NCBI GenBank assembly: GCA_024698485.1
Contig: JAILRC010000023.1
Location: 1 to 56,289, forward strand
Source of the DNA: Lachnospiraceae bacterium
GTDB lineage: Bacteria > Bacillota > Clostridia > Lachnospirales > Lachnospiraceae
DNA length: 56,289 nucleotides
Direction of reading: 5' to 3'
Below, piece by piece: positions 8,601 through 17,480 of this stretch. The position numbers and the translations under genes are program-made. The notes under the pieces are model-generated. The model saw only the letters and a program-made list of their open reading frames with translations, was not told the origin of the DNA and did not search any database. Numbering within the stretch: the stretch's first letter is position 1; the number at the start of each line of letters is the position of its first letter.

Positions 8601-9225
8601 TACGGAAGCCATGAGACATTACGGACTTGACAGAGCGCTGGATCTGAGAACTTCCGGTGTTTTTGACACTGTCAATCGTGCATATATCCTGATACCCGTT
8701 CTACAGACCTTGGCCATCCTTGCGACGGTGTTGCTTTCCGACTACAAGACCGAGCGTGAAAAATGGGAGAAAGGATTTGAGATCGATCCTTACTTTGATT
8801 TTAGACCCGAAGGAAACAAGAAAACCCTGTTTATCAGAGGATCTGTTTCGGGAGCACTGACTATGATCATATGTCTGTTCATGTCGGGAACGGAAGTGAC
8901 ACGGACCACCATCAGTCTTTTCGGCCGGACGTGGAAATCCAATAACACCACGCTTATGGGCGGGGTGCTGATCCCCATAGTCATTCTCGGCATATTGTGG
9001 TATGCGGCCAATTGCCTTATGAAACCCCGGGGATCTCATCTTTACGCTTTTTGGGGTAGAGGAAGGGCGATCGCAAACGAATTCATGATGTTTGTAATGG
9101 TAATTTCGGCTATGGTGTTCTCGGGAACAGCCATCAGTCCGTACGAGATGGTCTTCATGCTGTTCTGTTTCTCGGTTTCCTGCTTTGCGGCCCTGATCGC
9201 CCATCTGATAAATATGGCTGTCTGA
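5608..9225 (+). CDS. Serine/threonine-kinase-like protein with a polytopic C-terminal membrane domain
   Basis: A 1205-residue protein of unusual build. Residues about 25-330 form a Hanks-type kinase domain: the catalytic loop YRDLKPENL (Asp179), the DFG motif (Asp196) and the APE motif (YYAPE) are present. The glycine-rich loop is not recognisable, and the beta-3 Lys position appears to be Arg (about 79, in KLAARIV), so activity is uncertain. Residues about 330-750 are a helical region I do not recognise. From about 760 to the end there are around ten hydrophobic segments. No PASTA or other extracellular sensor repeat is visible. The start ATG follows AAAGGAG by about ten bases; an earlier ATG at 5600 is out of frame. 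It is monocistronic and ends at the hairpin/operator at 9266. Its target is unknown. Confidence 0.75.
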   Translation: MDPIDEIKEFGEALEAETETEYVEEETPSDIFLTSDVKFMGHKGYAFVIKASDAITPGSDESRIYGCYRVDSDEKLAARIVVSVTPDSPEEEIEARERVITFLERVSGSPDSHILPLLEHGTAKINGRPYFVEVYPYCEEADLGKRKGSFTLRQLSKEVIPALNSALRYIHGSGLVYRDLKPENLLMFNGRVVLADFGMACPTDENGYAIDRERMGTLGYYAPELMSQPAVKASDYYSMGQTLWTLYSGEMMYADVIRKTEELGPEEQKQSVGLAMVGNSYFGLEEIPEEDAFFAVLLRGLLQFDPALRFDNDAVNRWMEGDKSVITDVSEAEKVRSYTRAFSLFGAECWDDADVCAQLCENWDEGIEALYDGTVKDFYLTQDLEKATFIEKTVSELPAGEDEQAEEYFKSVGLAKFILYLSENRILCWKGEMFESPAELGLYIEDYLYGKGKENDIYGLIFSELVTEWYRKSQNAFGGVVDELVSITEMLKTGEFGAKTAIYMLYFLFVQDRRKVKMDECRELKEYVRYMLEHPGRIYCNENNRPIIDSPRFMALLCAWGYEEAVKLFVADSGEEYAERFETFFDFLAGMAESEEDMNRVALLYCECGPRGHLTWWRKNMDHYVYCGKKARALKKKMEAVDIDPYADLDEQRKVFATLNNLSKQFLELFESDIFMGSMGIEGFSENYVYSDRLSDGWFFEFLGQKAPLGFKYHLEILEPDVPEVIEASEKVEKKLRTATGKLREEYVEFAENNVFYKEDTGGHIVAPLITYVILFVLVILRTRVLEFLRDSIGKLPFVNEGTAEKIRNVCDNLISVNEEIWFSVIVFGVSAAILYKFYKTLMKIYCRRIESYDSGIDVLEDRIAENLAAYKHSSLKERIVNCARYNEEYRTDTDNAPGRVIAGIRKKFQRTNEVAKVSKKWVNLGMSLAVFTGMLFFIKAYVGERMETGVGGGMSVALVFLAATAIINMIVFGSGVYLGKLSKITGVLMTLLYGGAITEAMRHYGLDRALDLRTSGVFDTVNRAYILIPVLQTLAILATVLLSDYKTEREKWEKGFEIDPYFDFRPEGNKKTLFIRGSVSGALTMIICLFMSGTEVTRTTISLFGRTWKSNNTTLMGGVLIPIVILGILWYAANCLMKPRGSHLYAFWGRGRAIANEFMMFVMVISAMVFSGTAISPYEMVFMLFCFSVSCFAALIAHLINMAV

Positions 9226-9265
9226 GAAGGTAGGAAAGTCACGAGCTTTTTCATGGAAAACGTTA

Positions 9266-9303
9266 ATGCTCAATATGTTAACAAATGTTAACATATTGAG
9301 CAT
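9266..9303. terminator. Perfect palindrome: terminator hairpin carrying the shared 18-bp operator
   Basis: An 18-bp perfect inverted repeat with a 2-base centre (9266-9283 and 9286-9303) followed by ATTTTTATTT. It lies 40 bases past the kinase-like gene, so it can act as its terminator. Its core TGTTAACAAATGTTAACA (9276-9293) is identical to 27377-27394 in another terminator, which argues for a second role as a binding site. It sits about 46 bp upstream of the -35 element of operon I. Confidence 0.6.
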
Positions 9304-9330
9304 ATTTTTATTTAAAAATGATAAATCAAC

Positions 9331-9359
9331 TTGAAAAAGATGTTAAAATATTGTATAAA
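9331..9359 (+). promoter_or_regulatory. Promoter of catabolic operon I with TGTTAA half-sites
   Basis: TTGAAA (9331-9336), 17 bases, TATAAA (9354-9359). One TGTTAA lies in the spacer (9341-9346) and another at 9362-9367, over the expected start. The leader also holds the perfect palindrome GTCACGTGAC (9391-9400). The layout suggests repression by the LacI-family regulator at 20695-21840. Confidence 0.65.
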
Positions 9360-9425
9360 GATGTTAATAGAATAGGTTGTCGTCATGTTTGTCACGTGAC
9401 GAGGTGTATGAGGAAGGAGACATTT

Positions 9426-12400
9426 ATGAAGTTTGCTAAAGAAAGAGCACAGATCATAGCTGATCAACTGCGGCAATACAGCATAGAGCAGAGTAGTGCC
9501 GTGGAAGGATGGAGCGTAAAAGAGGGATGCTTCATCACGCCCGAAGATGCCGACGAGGCTGCTGCATCGTGGCGCAGTTTTGATAACAGGAATGAATTAT
9601 GGTACGGTCCCGACAGACATTACTGGTTCAGGACCGATGTTAAGATACCTGAGAATATGGACGGTAAAGAGGTCTGGTTCCTGGTAAGGACTCAGCTGGA
9701 AAACGGCGACGACGGAAGAAATCCTCAGTTTCTTGTGTTTGTAAACGGTCTTGTGACTCAGGGACTGGACATCAATCATAAAGAGATCCTTCTCACCACT
9801 CATGCCAAGGGAGGAGAGGTGCTCCGTATCGACCTTCAGGCTTATACGGGTACCATTCATAACGAATTTAAACTCCGCACCGACCTTCTTGTGGTCAATC
9901 CCGAGACCAATGCCCTCTACTATGACATTCAGGTTCCTCTTTGGGGACTCAACAGGATGGAAGAGGAAAAGCGTCCCAGAGTGGAGATCGAAGAGATTGT
10001 TAACGACACTGTTAACCTGGTGGATCTCAGAAAACCCGGAAGCAAGGAATTCCATGATTCCGTAAAGGCTGCTTCGGAATACATCGGAAAGCATCTCTAT
10101 GAGGATCTTGCAGGCTATAGCGATGTCATCGCCACCTGTATCGGACACACACATATCGACGTTGCGTGGCTGTGGACAGTGGCTCAGGTGCGTCAGAAGG
10201 CTTGCAGAAGCTTTGCGACAGTACTTAAACTCATGGATGAGTTCCCCGATTACAAGTTCATGTCCAGCCAGCCTCAGCTCTACAAGTTCGTAAAAGAGCG
10301 TCATCCCGATGAATATGCCCGCATCAAAGAGCGTGTAAAGGAAGGAAGATGGGAATGCGAAGGCGGAATGTGGGTCGAAGCGGACTGCAACCTGACCTCC
10401 GGTGAATCCCTTGTCAGACAGTTCATCTACGGAAAGCGCTTCTTCAAGGAAGAGTTCGGAAAGGACAACCGTGTTCTCTGGCTGCCCGACGTTTTCGGAT
10501 ACAACGGGAACCTGCCTCAGATCATGAAGAAATCCGGTATCGACTATTTCATGACCACAAAGCTGGCATGGAATCAGTTCAACAAGATACCTTTTGATAC
10601 ATTTAACTGGGAGGGTATTGACGGAACCACCGTATTCACCCATCTCATCACAACTCTCGGCGTAGGCCAGAGCACAAAGAGCTATTTCACAACATACAAC
10701 GGTATGCTTCATCCCGATTCCATCATGGGCGGCTGGGAACGCTACCAGAATAAAGACATCAACAACGACATCCTCGTATCCTTCGGATGGGGAGACGGAG
10801 GCGGCGGCCCCACAAGACAGATGCTGGAAACGGCAAAGCGTATGAAGAAGGGCATCAAGGGCATCCCCAAAGTTCGTCAGGAGGGCTCAAGAACCTACTT
10901 CGAAGAACTGGAAAAGAAGGTGGGAGGAAACAAACGCCTGCCCAGATGGGTGGGAGAACTCTACTTTGAGTACCACCGCGGAACACTGACTTCCATGGGA
11001 AGAAACAAGCGTTCCAACAGAAAGACCGAATATGCCATGATGGAACTCGAACTTCTGGCCACACTGGCAGCGCTTAAGGGCGAGAATTATCCCAAGGCCG
11101 AGATGGACGACATGTGGGAGATCATTTTGAGAAACCAGTTCCACGACATCCTTCCCGGTTCCTCCATCAAGGAAGTTTACGATGTTACAAAGGTTGAATA
11201 TGCCGAACTTGCCAAGGAGATAAAGGAACTCTTTGAGGAAAGGACCGATGCTGTGATCGGACATGGCAATGACACGGTTCTTTTTAACACACTCGGCTTT
11301 GACAGAAACGATATCGTTACTTTTACCGGCGATGTTCCGGAAGCCTTCACCGACGGCAAAGAGACCTATGCGGTACAGAAGACGGAAGAAGGCGGTGTCG
11401 CATTTGTCAAGAACATTCCTTCCAAGGGCTATGTAAGACTTGCTGCGGCAGATGGAAAGACAGAGAACAGATTAAAGATCACAGATAAGGGCATAGAGAC
11501 TCCTTTCTATGACATCAGGATCGACGGTAAGGGTCATTTTACCTCCGTATATGACAAAGAAGCGGAGAGAGAACTTCTTCTTAATGAAAGGATCGGAAAC
11601 GAACTCAGGGTATACGAAGACAAGCCCATGTGCTTCTCCAACTGGGACATCGATTACTACTATCAGGAAAAGTCCTGGCCTGTGGAAGAGGTTACGGAGT
11701 TTAACTGGATCGAAAAAGGTCCCGTGCGTGCGGTTCTTTCTGTGGGGCTCAAGATCATGGACACTGTGATCCGTCAGAAGATCATGTTCTATGCGGACAC
11801 CAGAAGGATCGACTTCGAGACCTATGTTGACTGGAAGTTCTCAGAGCACCTTATGAAGGTACATTTCCCTCTGGACATCCATACGGATGAGGCAAGATTT
11901 GACATACAGTTCGGTAACCTTACAAGAAAGATCCACAAGAACACCAGCTGGGATTTCGCGCGTTTCGAGTCCTGCGGTCACAAATTTGCGGATGTTTCCG
12001 AAGGCGGCTACGGCGTCAGCCTTATGAATGACTGCAAATACGGTTACTCCGTTCTGGATCACAATCTTTCACTCACTCTCATCAAGTCCGGTACCGATCC
12101 TCAGGCGGCAGACAGGGAAGAGCATTACTTCACTTATTCCCTCTACCCGCATATGGGAAGTTTTGCGGAAGGTCATACGGTTCGCGAAAGCTTCAACCTG
12201 AATGTTCCCGTAAAGGTTCTGACAGGTCACCCCGAGAAGGACAGCTTCTCCTTCATGAGCACGGATCGCGAGAACGTTGTTCTTGAGACCATCAAGAAGG
12301 CTGAGGACGGCGACGGCATCATCGTAAGACTCTATGAGACCCAAAACACCAGATGCCGTGTAAACCTTACCACCGCCTTCGATCTTAAGTCCGTAAGGGA

Positions 12401-12509
12401 AACGGATCTGGTGGAAGAGAAGGATCTCGGCGAGATCAAGACTTGCGGCAAGGGCTTCGGTTTTGAGATCAAGCCTTATGAAGTAAAAACATTCAGAATA
12501 CGGTTGTAA
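9426..12509 (+). CDS. GH38 alpha-mannosidase
   Basis: Family 38 retaining alpha-mannosidase (about 1027 residues), zinc-dependent and without a signal peptide, so cytoplasmic. The zinc and substrate motif HTHIDVAWLW lies near residue 240, EADCNL near 320, the nucleophile region WLPDVFGY near 355 and the His-containing FHDILPGSS near 570. The N-terminal beta-rich region and long C-terminal beta-sandwich domains fit full-length bacterial GH38. The start is the ATG at 9426, seven bases after GGAGA; an upstream in-frame ATG at 9318 lies before the promoter and is rejected. First gene of operon I. Members of this family trim alpha-1,2/1,3/1,6-mannose from N-glycan-type oligosaccharides; the linkage here is not known. 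Confidence 0.93.
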   Translation: MKFAKERAQIIADQLRQYSIEQSSAVEGWSVKEGCFITPEDADEAAASWRSFDNRNELWYGPDRHYWFRTDVKIPENMDGKEVWFLVRTQLENGDDGRNPQFLVFVNGLVTQGLDINHKEILLTTHAKGGEVLRIDLQAYTGTIHNEFKLRTDLLVVNPETNALYYDIQVPLWGLNRMEEEKRPRVEIEEIVNDTVNLVDLRKPGSKEFHDSVKAASEYIGKHLYEDLAGYSDVIATCIGHTHIDVAWLWTVAQVRQKACRSFATVLKLMDEFPDYKFMSSQPQLYKFVKERHPDEYARIKERVKEGRWECEGGMWVEADCNLTSGESLVRQFIYGKRFFKEEFGKDNRVLWLPDVFGYNGNLPQIMKKSGIDYFMTTKLAWNQFNKIPFDTFNWEGIDGTTVFTHLITTLGVGQSTKSYFTTYNGMLHPDSIMGGWERYQNKDINNDILVSFGWGDGGGGPTRQMLETAKRMKKGIKGIPKVRQEGSRTYFEELEKKVGGNKRLPRWVGELYFEYHRGTLTSMGRNKRSNRKTEYAMMELELLATLAALKGENYPKAEMDDMWEIILRNQFHDILPGSSIKEVYDVTKVEYAELAKEIKELFEERTDAVIGHGNDTVLFNTLGFDRNDIVTFTGDVPEAFTDGKETYAVQKTEEGGVAFVKNIPSKGYVRLAAADGKTENRLKITDKGIETPFYDIRIDGKGHFTSVYDKEAERELLLNERIGNELRVYEDKPMCFSNWDIDYYYQEKSWPVEEVTEFNWIEKGPVRAVLSVGLKIMDTVIRQKIMFYADTRRIDFETYVDWKFSEHLMKVHFPLDIHTDEARFDIQFGNLTRKIHKNTSWDFARFESCGHKFADVSEGGYGVSLMNDCKYGYSVLDHNLSLTLIKSGTDPQAADREEHYFTYSLYPHMGSFAEGHTVRESFNLNVPVKVLTGHPEKDSFSFMSTDRENVVLETIKKAEDGDGIIVRLYETQNTRCRVNLTTAFDLKSVRETDLVEEKDLGEIKTCGKGFGFEIKPYEVKTFRIRL

Positions 12510-12524
12510 CGGACGGAATAATAA

Positions 12525-13553
12525 ATGAACAGCAAAAAATACATTCTTCTCGGCTATGTGGGAAGCGGAGATATTACAGAGAGCGACGTTAAAAAGCTTA
12601 CACACATAAATATAGCCTTCGGAGGGCTGCATTCCGACGGAACGGTGTCGGGAGCGGATCATGACAAGGTGAAGAAGATCCCGCTCATGAAGCAGTGGAA
12701 TCCGGATATAAAGGTGCTCCTTTCTTTTGTGGGAGCACCGGGAGAAGGAAATTCATTCAGCATATGTTCCGCAGATCCGGGGTTACGTAAAAAGACTGCG
12801 GAAAACATGGCGAAACTCTGCATGGAGACAGGGCTTGACGGCATAGACCTGGACTGGGAATTTCCCTGTGTGCCCTCCAACGGGTGCGACACCACTCCTG
12901 CGGACAGAGACAATTTTACACTGCTTTGCAGGGAGATCAGAAATGCACTGGACAGACTTCCCGGAGAAAGGAAAATGCTGACGGTGGCTGCGGGAGCGGA
13001 TGTTTATTACGTCCACTGTACCGATCTTCCCGCTCTGGCGGAGATACTGGATCACATCTGCCTCATGACCTATGACTTAAAGTGCGGTTTCCATGCTCTG
13101 GCAGGACACCACACGGCTCTCTACTGCAATGTGGGAGACGTTTTCAGAAACAGTTGCGATCAGGCGCTTACTTTGTTTAACAATGCGGGTGTGCCCAGAA
13201 ACAAGCTTCTTATGGGCTGCGCTTTCTATTCGAGGAAGTGGACGGAGATACAGGACAGGAATCACGGCTTGCTGCAGATCTGCAAGTACGGCGGAGGATA
13301 CGGCCCGGATTACGGAGAACTTTCGACGGAGTATGTTAACAAGCAGGGATTTGTGCGTTACTGGGACGACGAAGCAAAAGCACCTTATCTTTTCGACGGT
13401 TCAACCTTCCTTTCCTATGATGATCCCCAGTCGTTGAAACTCAAGGCTGAGTATGTAAAGGAAAAAGGATACGCGGGACTTTTCTACTGGGAGCATAAAT
13501 GCGACAAGACAAGAGTGCTCCTGGATACGTTACACCATAATCTTTTTGATTGA
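12525..13553 (+). CDS. GH18 glycosidase, chitinase-like, cytoplasmic
   Basis: Single-domain family 18 (beta/alpha)8-barrel of 342 residues. The signature DGIDLDWEFP sits at residues about 105-114, with Glu112 as acid/base, and the barrel strand ICLMTYDL near residue 183 is typical. GH18 cleaves beta-1,4-GlcNAc linkages by substrate assistance and includes chitinases and endo-beta-N-acetylglucosaminidases. The Trp after the catalytic Asp is more common in chitinases, but the operon context (GH38, GH29) suggests that the chitobiose core of imported N-glycans is the substrate. No signal peptide and no binding module. The gap after the GH38 stop codon is 15 bases. Catalytic family is firm; endo-type activity is inference. 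Confidence 0.85.
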   Translation: MNSKKYILLGYVGSGDITESDVKKLTHINIAFGGLHSDGTVSGADHDKVKKIPLMKQWNPDIKVLLSFVGAPGEGNSFSICSADPGLRKKTAENMAKLCMETGLDGIDLDWEFPCVPSNGCDTTPADRDNFTLLCREIRNALDRLPGERKMLTVAAGADVYYVHCTDLPALAEILDHICLMTYDLKCGFHALAGHHTALYCNVGDVFRNSCDQALTLFNNAGVPRNKLLMGCAFYSRKWTEIQDRNHGLLQICKYGGGYGPDYGELSTEYVNKQGFVRYWDDEAKAPYLFDGSTFLSYDDPQSLKLKAEYVKEKGYAGLFYWEHKCDKTRVLLDTLHHNLFD

Positions 13554-13568
13554 AAATGAGGACAAGTC

Positions 13569-14939
13569 ATGGCAGAAGAAATGGATGAAAAAGAAGCGGT
13601 TGTGGAGGGCGTGCACAATTACAGTCGCGCGGACAGATATGTTCCTCCGAAGGAAGAAGCGGTAAAGGAACATCTGGAGTGGTTCCAGGACCAAAAACTG
13701 GCTCTTATGATGCACTGGGGGGTTTATTCCCAGTGGGGCATCGTGGAATCCTGGGCTCTTTCCGACGAGGACGGAGACTGGTCAAGGGATTGCGTTGACT
13801 GGAACGTGGACGGCGAAACCTTTAAGAAACAGTATTTTGATCTGAACAAGACCTTTAATCCCGTAAGATTCGAGCCTGAAAAGTGGGCGGAAGAAGCTGC
13901 CAACGGAGGCTTTAAGTACATCGTGTTCACCACAAAGCATCACGACGGTTTCTGCATGTGGGATACAAAGGTTTCGGACTACAGGATCACAGCTCCCGAC
14001 TGTCCTTTTCATACCCACAAAAATTCGGATGTATGCAAGGTGCTCTTTGATGCAGCAAGAAAGAAAGGTCTGGGCATTGCCGCCTATTTCTCAAAAGCGG
14101 ATTGGCACATTCCATCCTACTGGAAAAATCAGGGAGAGAGAAGTTACCGTGGACCGGCATATGATCCCTCCAAAGAACCGGAAAAGTGGGAGGAATTTGT
14201 TAAATTTACCCATGATCAGATCAGGGAACTCACTTCGGATTACGGAAAGATCGATGTGCTCTGGTTCGATGCGGGCTGGGTCTGCAAGGAGAACGGAGAG
14301 GACATCCGTCTTGGCGAGATCGTGGATGAAGTCAGAAAAAAACAGCCATGGCTTCTTTCAGCGGACAGGACCGTGGGAGGACCTTACGAGAATTATGTTA
14401 CGCCTGAACAGTGCGTGCCCGACGAACCTTTGGGCATTCCCTGGGAAAGCTGCATAACCATGGGAACTTCCTTCTCCTTTAAGTATGAGGACAAGTACAA
14501 GACACCAAGAGAACTGGCTCTTCTACTTATGGACATAGTCGTTAAGGGCGGAAATCTTGCGCTCAACGTGGGACCCCAGCCTGACGGAAGACTGCCGGAA
14601 GGAGCCATAGCTTCCATGAGAGGCCTCGGAGCCTGGCTCAAGGTCTTCGGCGAAGGCATCTATGGAACGAGAGTGTGCGCTCCCTACAAAAAGGACGGCA
14701 TATATTTTACGCAGAAAAAGGCAGAGAACCTGATCTTTGCTTTCAAGATGTATGAAAATGAAACAGATGTGGCAGAAAAAGAATTTAACATTCCTTTGGA
14801 TGCGGACATCAAGAAAGTCACCCGTCTGGAAGACGGTGAAAACGTGGAGTTTGTAAAGACCGGAACGGGCTACAGGTTTATCTGCGGCACGGAGGCAGAG
14901 GGTCATCCCATTGCCACTGCGTTCAGGATCCAAGTATAA
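13569..14939 (+). CDS. GH29 alpha-L-fucosidase (first copy)
   Basis: Family 29 retaining alpha-L-fucosidase of 456 residues, no signal peptide. The N-terminal MHWGVYSQWG, the KHHDGFCMW motif and the nucleophile in VLWFDAGW (about Asp234) are present. The C-terminal part is a small beta domain. It resembles the broad-specificity GH29-A type more than the second copy at 53962, which has the GH29-B style motif. It releases fucose from the non-reducing end or from core GlcNAc. It lies 15 bases after GH18 in the same operon. Confidence 0.9.
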   Translation: MAEEMDEKEAVVEGVHNYSRADRYVPPKEEAVKEHLEWFQDQKLALMMHWGVYSQWGIVESWALSDEDGDWSRDCVDWNVDGETFKKQYFDLNKTFNPVRFEPEKWAEEAANGGFKYIVFTTKHHDGFCMWDTKVSDYRITAPDCPFHTHKNSDVCKVLFDAARKKGLGIAAYFSKADWHIPSYWKNQGERSYRGPAYDPSKEPEKWEEFVKFTHDQIRELTSDYGKIDVLWFDAGWVCKENGEDIRLGEIVDEVRKKQPWLLSADRTVGGPYENYVTPEQCVPDEPLGIPWESCITMGTSFSFKYEDKYKTPRELALLLMDIVVKGGNLALNVGPQPDGRLPEGAIASMRGLGAWLKVFGEGIYGTRVCAPYKKDGIYFTQKKAENLIFAFKMYENETDVAEKEFNIPLDADIKKVTRLEDGENVEFVKTGTGYRFICGTEAEGHPIATAFRIQV

Positions 14940-14963
14940 AGGTTTATGATGGGAGGTTTTATT

Positions 14964-17480
14964 ATGGGAAGACCGGAACTTACCGGAGATATTGTAAAAA
15001 AGATCACCTCTGATTTTGAAAAGGCTTTTGAGTTTTTCGGCGAGAGGCGTGACGAGATCCAAAAAGGGATAGGGACATTGAATGAGACGGAAAGAGTGCT
15101 GGTCAAGTATCTCTATGCCCATCTGCCTCTTTCGGATGTGGGAGCCTGCGATTTTGATGTGATTGCGGGATATGCCCGCCACGGCGCTTTCCTCTATGAG
15201 AAGTCGGAATTCCTTGAGGGGGTTTCCACAACGGATTTCCTGCAGTATGTCCTGGCTCACAGGATCAATTCCGAGGATATTACGGATTGCAGGAGATTCT
15301 TTTATGACAAGGTTTATGAAAGAGTAAAGGGAATGGACACGGCTGCGGCCGTTCTTGAAGCCAACAACTGGTGCTATGAACAGGCTACCTACCGTTCCAC
15401 ATCCATAAGGACGGCAAGCCCTATGACCGTCTATCTCGGCGGTTTCGGACGCTGCGGTGAGGAATCCACTTTCCTTACAACAGTTTTAAGAAGTCTGGGC
15501 ATTCCTTCACGTCAGGTTTACGTTCCCCGCTGGAGCCACAGCGATTCCAACCATGCGTGGGTGGAGATCCTGATCAACGGCACATGGAAATACACCGGAG
15601 CATGTGAACCCAAGCCGGTGCTGAACAACGGTTGGTTCCCCTATGCTGCGAGCCGTGCCATGATCGTTCATTCCAGACTGTTCGACGACGAGACCTACAC
15701 CTGCGAAGAGGTTACGGAGCATGACGGAACAGCCGTTCTCCTGAATGAGAGCAGAAGATATCTTAAGGGCCGTGTTTTTGAGACCACGGTAAAAGATGAG
15801 AACGGAAAGCCGGTGGAAGGTGCTGTTGTAAGATATGAGATAGTGAATTCTTCCGAGTTTTTCCCTGTGGCATCCTTAAAGACGGACAAAAACGGAAAAG
15901 CATGGATATACATAGGACAGGGTACCGTTCATCTTACGGCTCTTTTTGAAGGACGTATGGGTGAATGCTTTGCGGATGTTGATAAGTGCGAAAGCGCGAC
16001 GGTGGTTCTGGGAGAAGAGCCGGAAGCAGACAGATGGGTGGGCTACAGCATCACAGCTCCCGCTTCATCCCATGTGAGCGATGTTCCCATGACGGAAGAA
16101 GAGGACAGGCTCCAGAATGAGAAAAATGCCCTTGGAGACAAGATCAGGAACGGAAGGCAGGAATCCTACTTCCATAAGGATTACGTTGAGAGATTTAAGG
16201 AATATGAGGGGATCACAAGAGCACTTAACGAGGCTCATGGTAATTTTGACACTCTGAGATCCTTCTTGGATTCCGATAAGGGTGGCTACGGACTTGCGGA
16301 AAAGGATATGCTCCTTACCACCATTTCCGACAAGGACTGCAGGGACATTACGGAAGAAACCCTTTTTGACGCTCTTTCCGCATTTGAATTCAGAAAAGAT
16401 TTTGATAAAGAGATCTTTACAAGATATATCCTTGCTCAAAGGATCGTATTTGAAACAGCCACGCCCTACAGAAAGGCTCTTAGGGAGCGCTTCGGAGACA
16501 GAAGAGCGGAGATCGTAAGGGACCCTGCCGGATTCAGAAAACTCCTTGACAGGATGATAAAGACCTGCGAGAAAAAGGAATACACCACCATACTTTCGAC
16601 TCCCGAGGGGCTTCTTAAGATCGGCTCCGGTACGGAAATGTCCAAGGATGTGCTCTTTGTTGCCGTGCTCCGTACCTTCGGAGTGCCCGCACGATTTGAC
16701 TGGCTTTACGGCAAGCCTCAGTATATGAAGGGTGACAGCTTTGTCTATGCCGATGAGAGATATGAGAGGACTGCGGAACTTAAACTTCACAGCCTGGATG
16801 AAAAAGATCCGGAATATGAAATGAACTATTCCATCGGAATGAGACAGGCTGACGGCAGTTTTGAGACCATAGGAGCCTGGGGAACGGGATTTACCAATAA
16901 GACCGCATCCTTCAAACTGGCTCCCGGAGAATACAGGATCCTGACCTGTGAAAGAATGCCCAGCGGAAGCATTGCAGGCCACACCTATCGTTTTACTCTT
17001 GCAAAAGACGAACTTAAAGTCATAGATATATCCTGCGCCGAAGTGAGTGCACGGGAATTTGTTTCCGAAAAGACACTGCCGGATACGGTACTGGCATATA
17101 CAAAGGGTGACGAAGGAAAGGGACTTCTGATCTTCGCCGATCCCGGAAAAGAACCTACGGAGCATGTGTTCAACGAACTGCTGGAGATCAGTAAGATGTC
17201 CGGATTCCCCAAGTGCAGCATGAGGCTGGTGCTCAAAGACAGGGAAGGACTTAAGGATCCCACCATGACAAAGATCCTCGCCACCTATCCCGAGATGAAG
17301 GTTTCCTTCTCGGACATCGACAAAGAGGCGGGTGAAGTTGCAAAGGCCACGGAAGTGGCATTAAAGGGACTTCCCTACATCTGCGTTACCGAGGGTGAGA
17401 GAAAGAGTCTTTATGCATGCAGCGGCTATAACGTAGGCTGTGTGGATGTGTTTGCCAAGATCATAAGGGAGGCTGAATAA
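14964..17480 (+). CDS. Transglutaminase-fold protein with PNGase-like active-site region
   Basis: About 838 residues, no signal peptide. The first core has the transglutaminase/peptide:N-glycanase layout: Cys164 in GRCGEEST, His197 in NHAWVEI, then W-K-Y-T-G-A-C-E near 212-215. This parallels the GRCGE...H-W-E...D-x-C-E pattern of eukaryotic PNGases, but the expected catalytic Asp position is Gly212. A beta-sandwich-like segment follows (about 255-340). Around 551-575 a second core appears (SGTEMSKDVLF...LRTFGVPAR) that mirrors the first but lacks the Cys, suggesting an internal duplication with one dead copy. Start at 14964 is chosen because GGGAGG lies seven bases upstream; an ATG at 14946 would place that site inside the gene. 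Function is not established. Cleaving the glycan-Asn bond or peptides of imported glycopeptides is a context-based guess. Confidence 0.7.
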   Translation: MGRPELTGDIVKKITSDFEKAFEFFGERRDEIQKGIGTLNETERVLVKYLYAHLPLSDVGACDFDVIAGYARHGAFLYEKSEFLEGVSTTDFLQYVLAHRINSEDITDCRRFFYDKVYERVKGMDTAAAVLEANNWCYEQATYRSTSIRTASPMTVYLGGFGRCGEESTFLTTVLRSLGIPSRQVYVPRWSHSDSNHAWVEILINGTWKYTGACEPKPVLNNGWFPYAASRAMIVHSRLFDDETYTCEEVTEHDGTAVLLNESRRYLKGRVFETTVKDENGKPVEGAVVRYEIVNSSEFFPVASLKTDKNGKAWIYIGQGTVHLTALFEGRMGECFADVDKCESATVVLGEEPEADRWVGYSITAPASSHVSDVPMTEEEDRLQNEKNALGDKIRNGRQESYFHKDYVERFKEYEGITRALNEAHGNFDTLRSFLDSDKGGYGLAEKDMLLTTISDKDCRDITEETLFDALSAFEFRKDFDKEIFTRYILAQRIVFETATPYRKALRERFGDRRAEIVRDPAGFRKLLDRMIKTCEKKEYTTILSTPEGLLKIGSGTEMSKDVLFVAVLRTFGVPARFDWLYGKPQYMKGDSFVYADERYERTAELKLHSLDEKDPEYEMNYSIGMRQADGSFETIGAWGTGFTNKTASFKLAPGEYRILTCERMPSGSIAGHTYRFTLAKDELKVIDISCAEVSAREFVSEKTLPDTVLAYTKGDEGKGLLIFADPGKEPTEHVFNELLEISKMSGFPKCSMRLVLKDREGLKDPTMTKILATYPEMKVSFSDIDKEAGEVAKATEVALKGLPYICVTEGERKSLYACSGYNVGCVDVFAKIIREAE

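Noticed and set aside
9255-9268. Possible catabolite-responsive element GGAAAACGTTAATG
   Set aside because: Only about 11 of 14 positions fit the cre consensus, with mismatches at the conserved ends, and no such element is seen at the other two promoters.
9597-10712. Long antisense open frame opposite GH38
   Set aside because: Reverse-strand shadow of conserved GH38 catalytic sequence; no start signals.
12525-13553. Firm call of GH18 as an endo-beta-N-acetylglucosaminidase
   Set aside because: The active-site motif DLDWEFP is more typical of chitinases, so only the family is called and the N-glycan core role is kept as inference.
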